The notes below the pieces were generated by a model. It had not been told where the DNA came from and did not search any database. It worked only from the letters and a program-made list of their open reading frames with translations. Made by a program: the position numbers and the translations under genes. DNA of 64,000 bases from Microcyclospora pomicola (taxonomy: Eukaryota > Ascomycota > Dothideomycetes > Capnodiales): positions 62,001-126,000 of the forward strand of contig NHNY01000012.1 of the NCBI GenBank assembly GCA_002786065.1. Reading direction: 5' to 3'. This document shows positions 63,219-64,000 of the stretch, one piece after another; position 1 is the stretch's first letter, and the number at the start of each line of letters is the position of its first letter.

Positions 63219-64000
63219 GTTCTAGGTATTTTCACCAACGTTGATTTATAAACTTCTAGTCGTCCAGGAGACTCCTGACTATTTTCTCTGGGAATTGCTT
63301 TACGACGTGATTATGTGTCGTTGATCTCCAGTGCATATGGCGCTTGACCCAATTGTCTTTCTGTGAGACTTGAAGCTGTACCTAACCTTCGTCGGTCAAT
63401 TTTATGTGCTTTGCAACCAGGTCGAACGCAATACTTACTCAGTATATCAGAATAGCTGGGCTGTACCTTGTAGTCTAGTTTGGACGGACAAGTTCTCATA
63501 TCATCACAGCCTTGAAGTTGGAATTGACCGGCATGACGTGCAGTCCTCGAGTTGCCGCCACACACAACCAACACCAGACGTCCGGCGCTTCCTAGCTGAG
63601 ATTCCAGGCCGCACATGAGATGAATAGGATCGTGAGTAGATGGGTCCGGATTAAGGAGTATGCAAGCACTATGTACCTCGTAAAGGGTCTTGTTTGTGTT
63701 GTGAGGAGTCTGCCGACCAACAAATTGAATGCAAGAGAACGGCTCTCCTGTGTCATTCCAATATTTGAACAACCTTGCTGGAGTACGTATGACGATCAAT
63801 TTTCGCAACGTGCCCGCAAAGACTTACGACCCCGTTGGCATTTTCCACGGTCTCGACATATCACCTATCATTCTAAACTTTCCGTGGGGCTGTCTCGTCC
63901 ACGGCCCACGATCTCAACAGCCTGCCTCTGTTACGTGCAAATACAAGGTATGGCTTCATTCCACAAAGTGACACGATAAATGCAGCACACCGCACTTCCA
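63219..64000. other. right-edge region without a supported gene
   Basis: This is 782 bases. A minus-strand frame (63311-63808) stays open for 165 codons but has no ATG at its head and no known domain; a partial plus-strand frame (63620-63979) overlaps it. Splice-like signals exist on the minus strand (gtacat at about 63681, cag at about 63600), so part of a small spliced gene continuing to the right is possible. Confidence 0.35.

Noticed and set aside
1-64000. Transposable elements, LTR or virus-like elements, CRISPR arrays, rRNA and tRNA genes
   Set aside because: None showed coding domains, terminal repeats or characteristic structure on reading both strands.

Overview
This is a stretch of nuclear genome from a filamentous ascomycete. 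The genes are dense, alternate freely between strands, and carry short introns of about 48-150 bases with GT...AG ends and TACTAAT/CTGAC-like branch sites. The products are fungal (Csf1, Mtc6, Ctk2, Rmn1/RBM26-like, type-II NADH dehydrogenase, Mme1-like carrier). The style suggests a dothideomycete, but that placement is an inference from general resemblance. I see no transposon, LTR element, virus-like element, CRISPR array, tRNA or rRNA.

Layout, left to right. 1-300: N-terminus of a Rad26/ATRIP-like checkpoint protein, running off the left edge. 831-2480: CDP-diacylglycerol synthase. 3085-6124: glycogen phosphorylase in eight exons, with a cluster of CreA-type motifs upstream. 6544-7776: ribosomal L1-domain nucleolar protein. 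8761-9563: small Myb/SANT-like protein. 9976-12525: CTDK-I cyclin (Ctk2) with a CCCH zinc finger at its N-terminus. 13234-14474: coiled-coil protein. 14749-16944: PWI/CCCH/RRM protein. 17537-27373: intron-free 3278-residue Csf1/BLTP1 bridge-like lipid transporter.

28200-30846: elongation factor 2. 31592-33622: DUF300/TMEM184 membrane protein. 34236-36188: thiolase-like protein in eight exons. 36555-37859: Mme1-like mitochondrial carrier. 39071-39268: possible small Ser-rich protein. 39596-40926: L-2-hydroxyglutarate dehydrogenase-like flavoprotein. 41665-44018: glutaminyl-tRNA synthetase. 44350-45250: macro-domain hydrolase with a one-base frame break. 45915-47964: ThDP-dependent enzyme whose start codon appears split by an intron. 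48151-49743: JmjC-like protein. 50502-52184: PTEN/Tep1 phosphatase. 52789-54266: NDH-2-like flavoprotein. 55300-59379: PPR protein. 60063-62119: Mtc6. 62214-63218: arylamine N-acetyltransferase. The last ~780 bases hold nothing assignable.

Most of this is housekeeping: lipid synthesis and transport, glycogen use, translation, RNA processing, and mitochondrial redox and carriers. Neighbours do not form an obvious pathway or secondary-metabolite cluster. The items most worth a second look are the CCCH-cyclin fusion, the acidic insertion in the GlnRS catalytic core, the frame break in the macro-domain gene, the split start codon, a 20-base exact dispersed repeat, and a 13-base hairpin between two converging genes. 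I did not find a clearly new multi-gene system.
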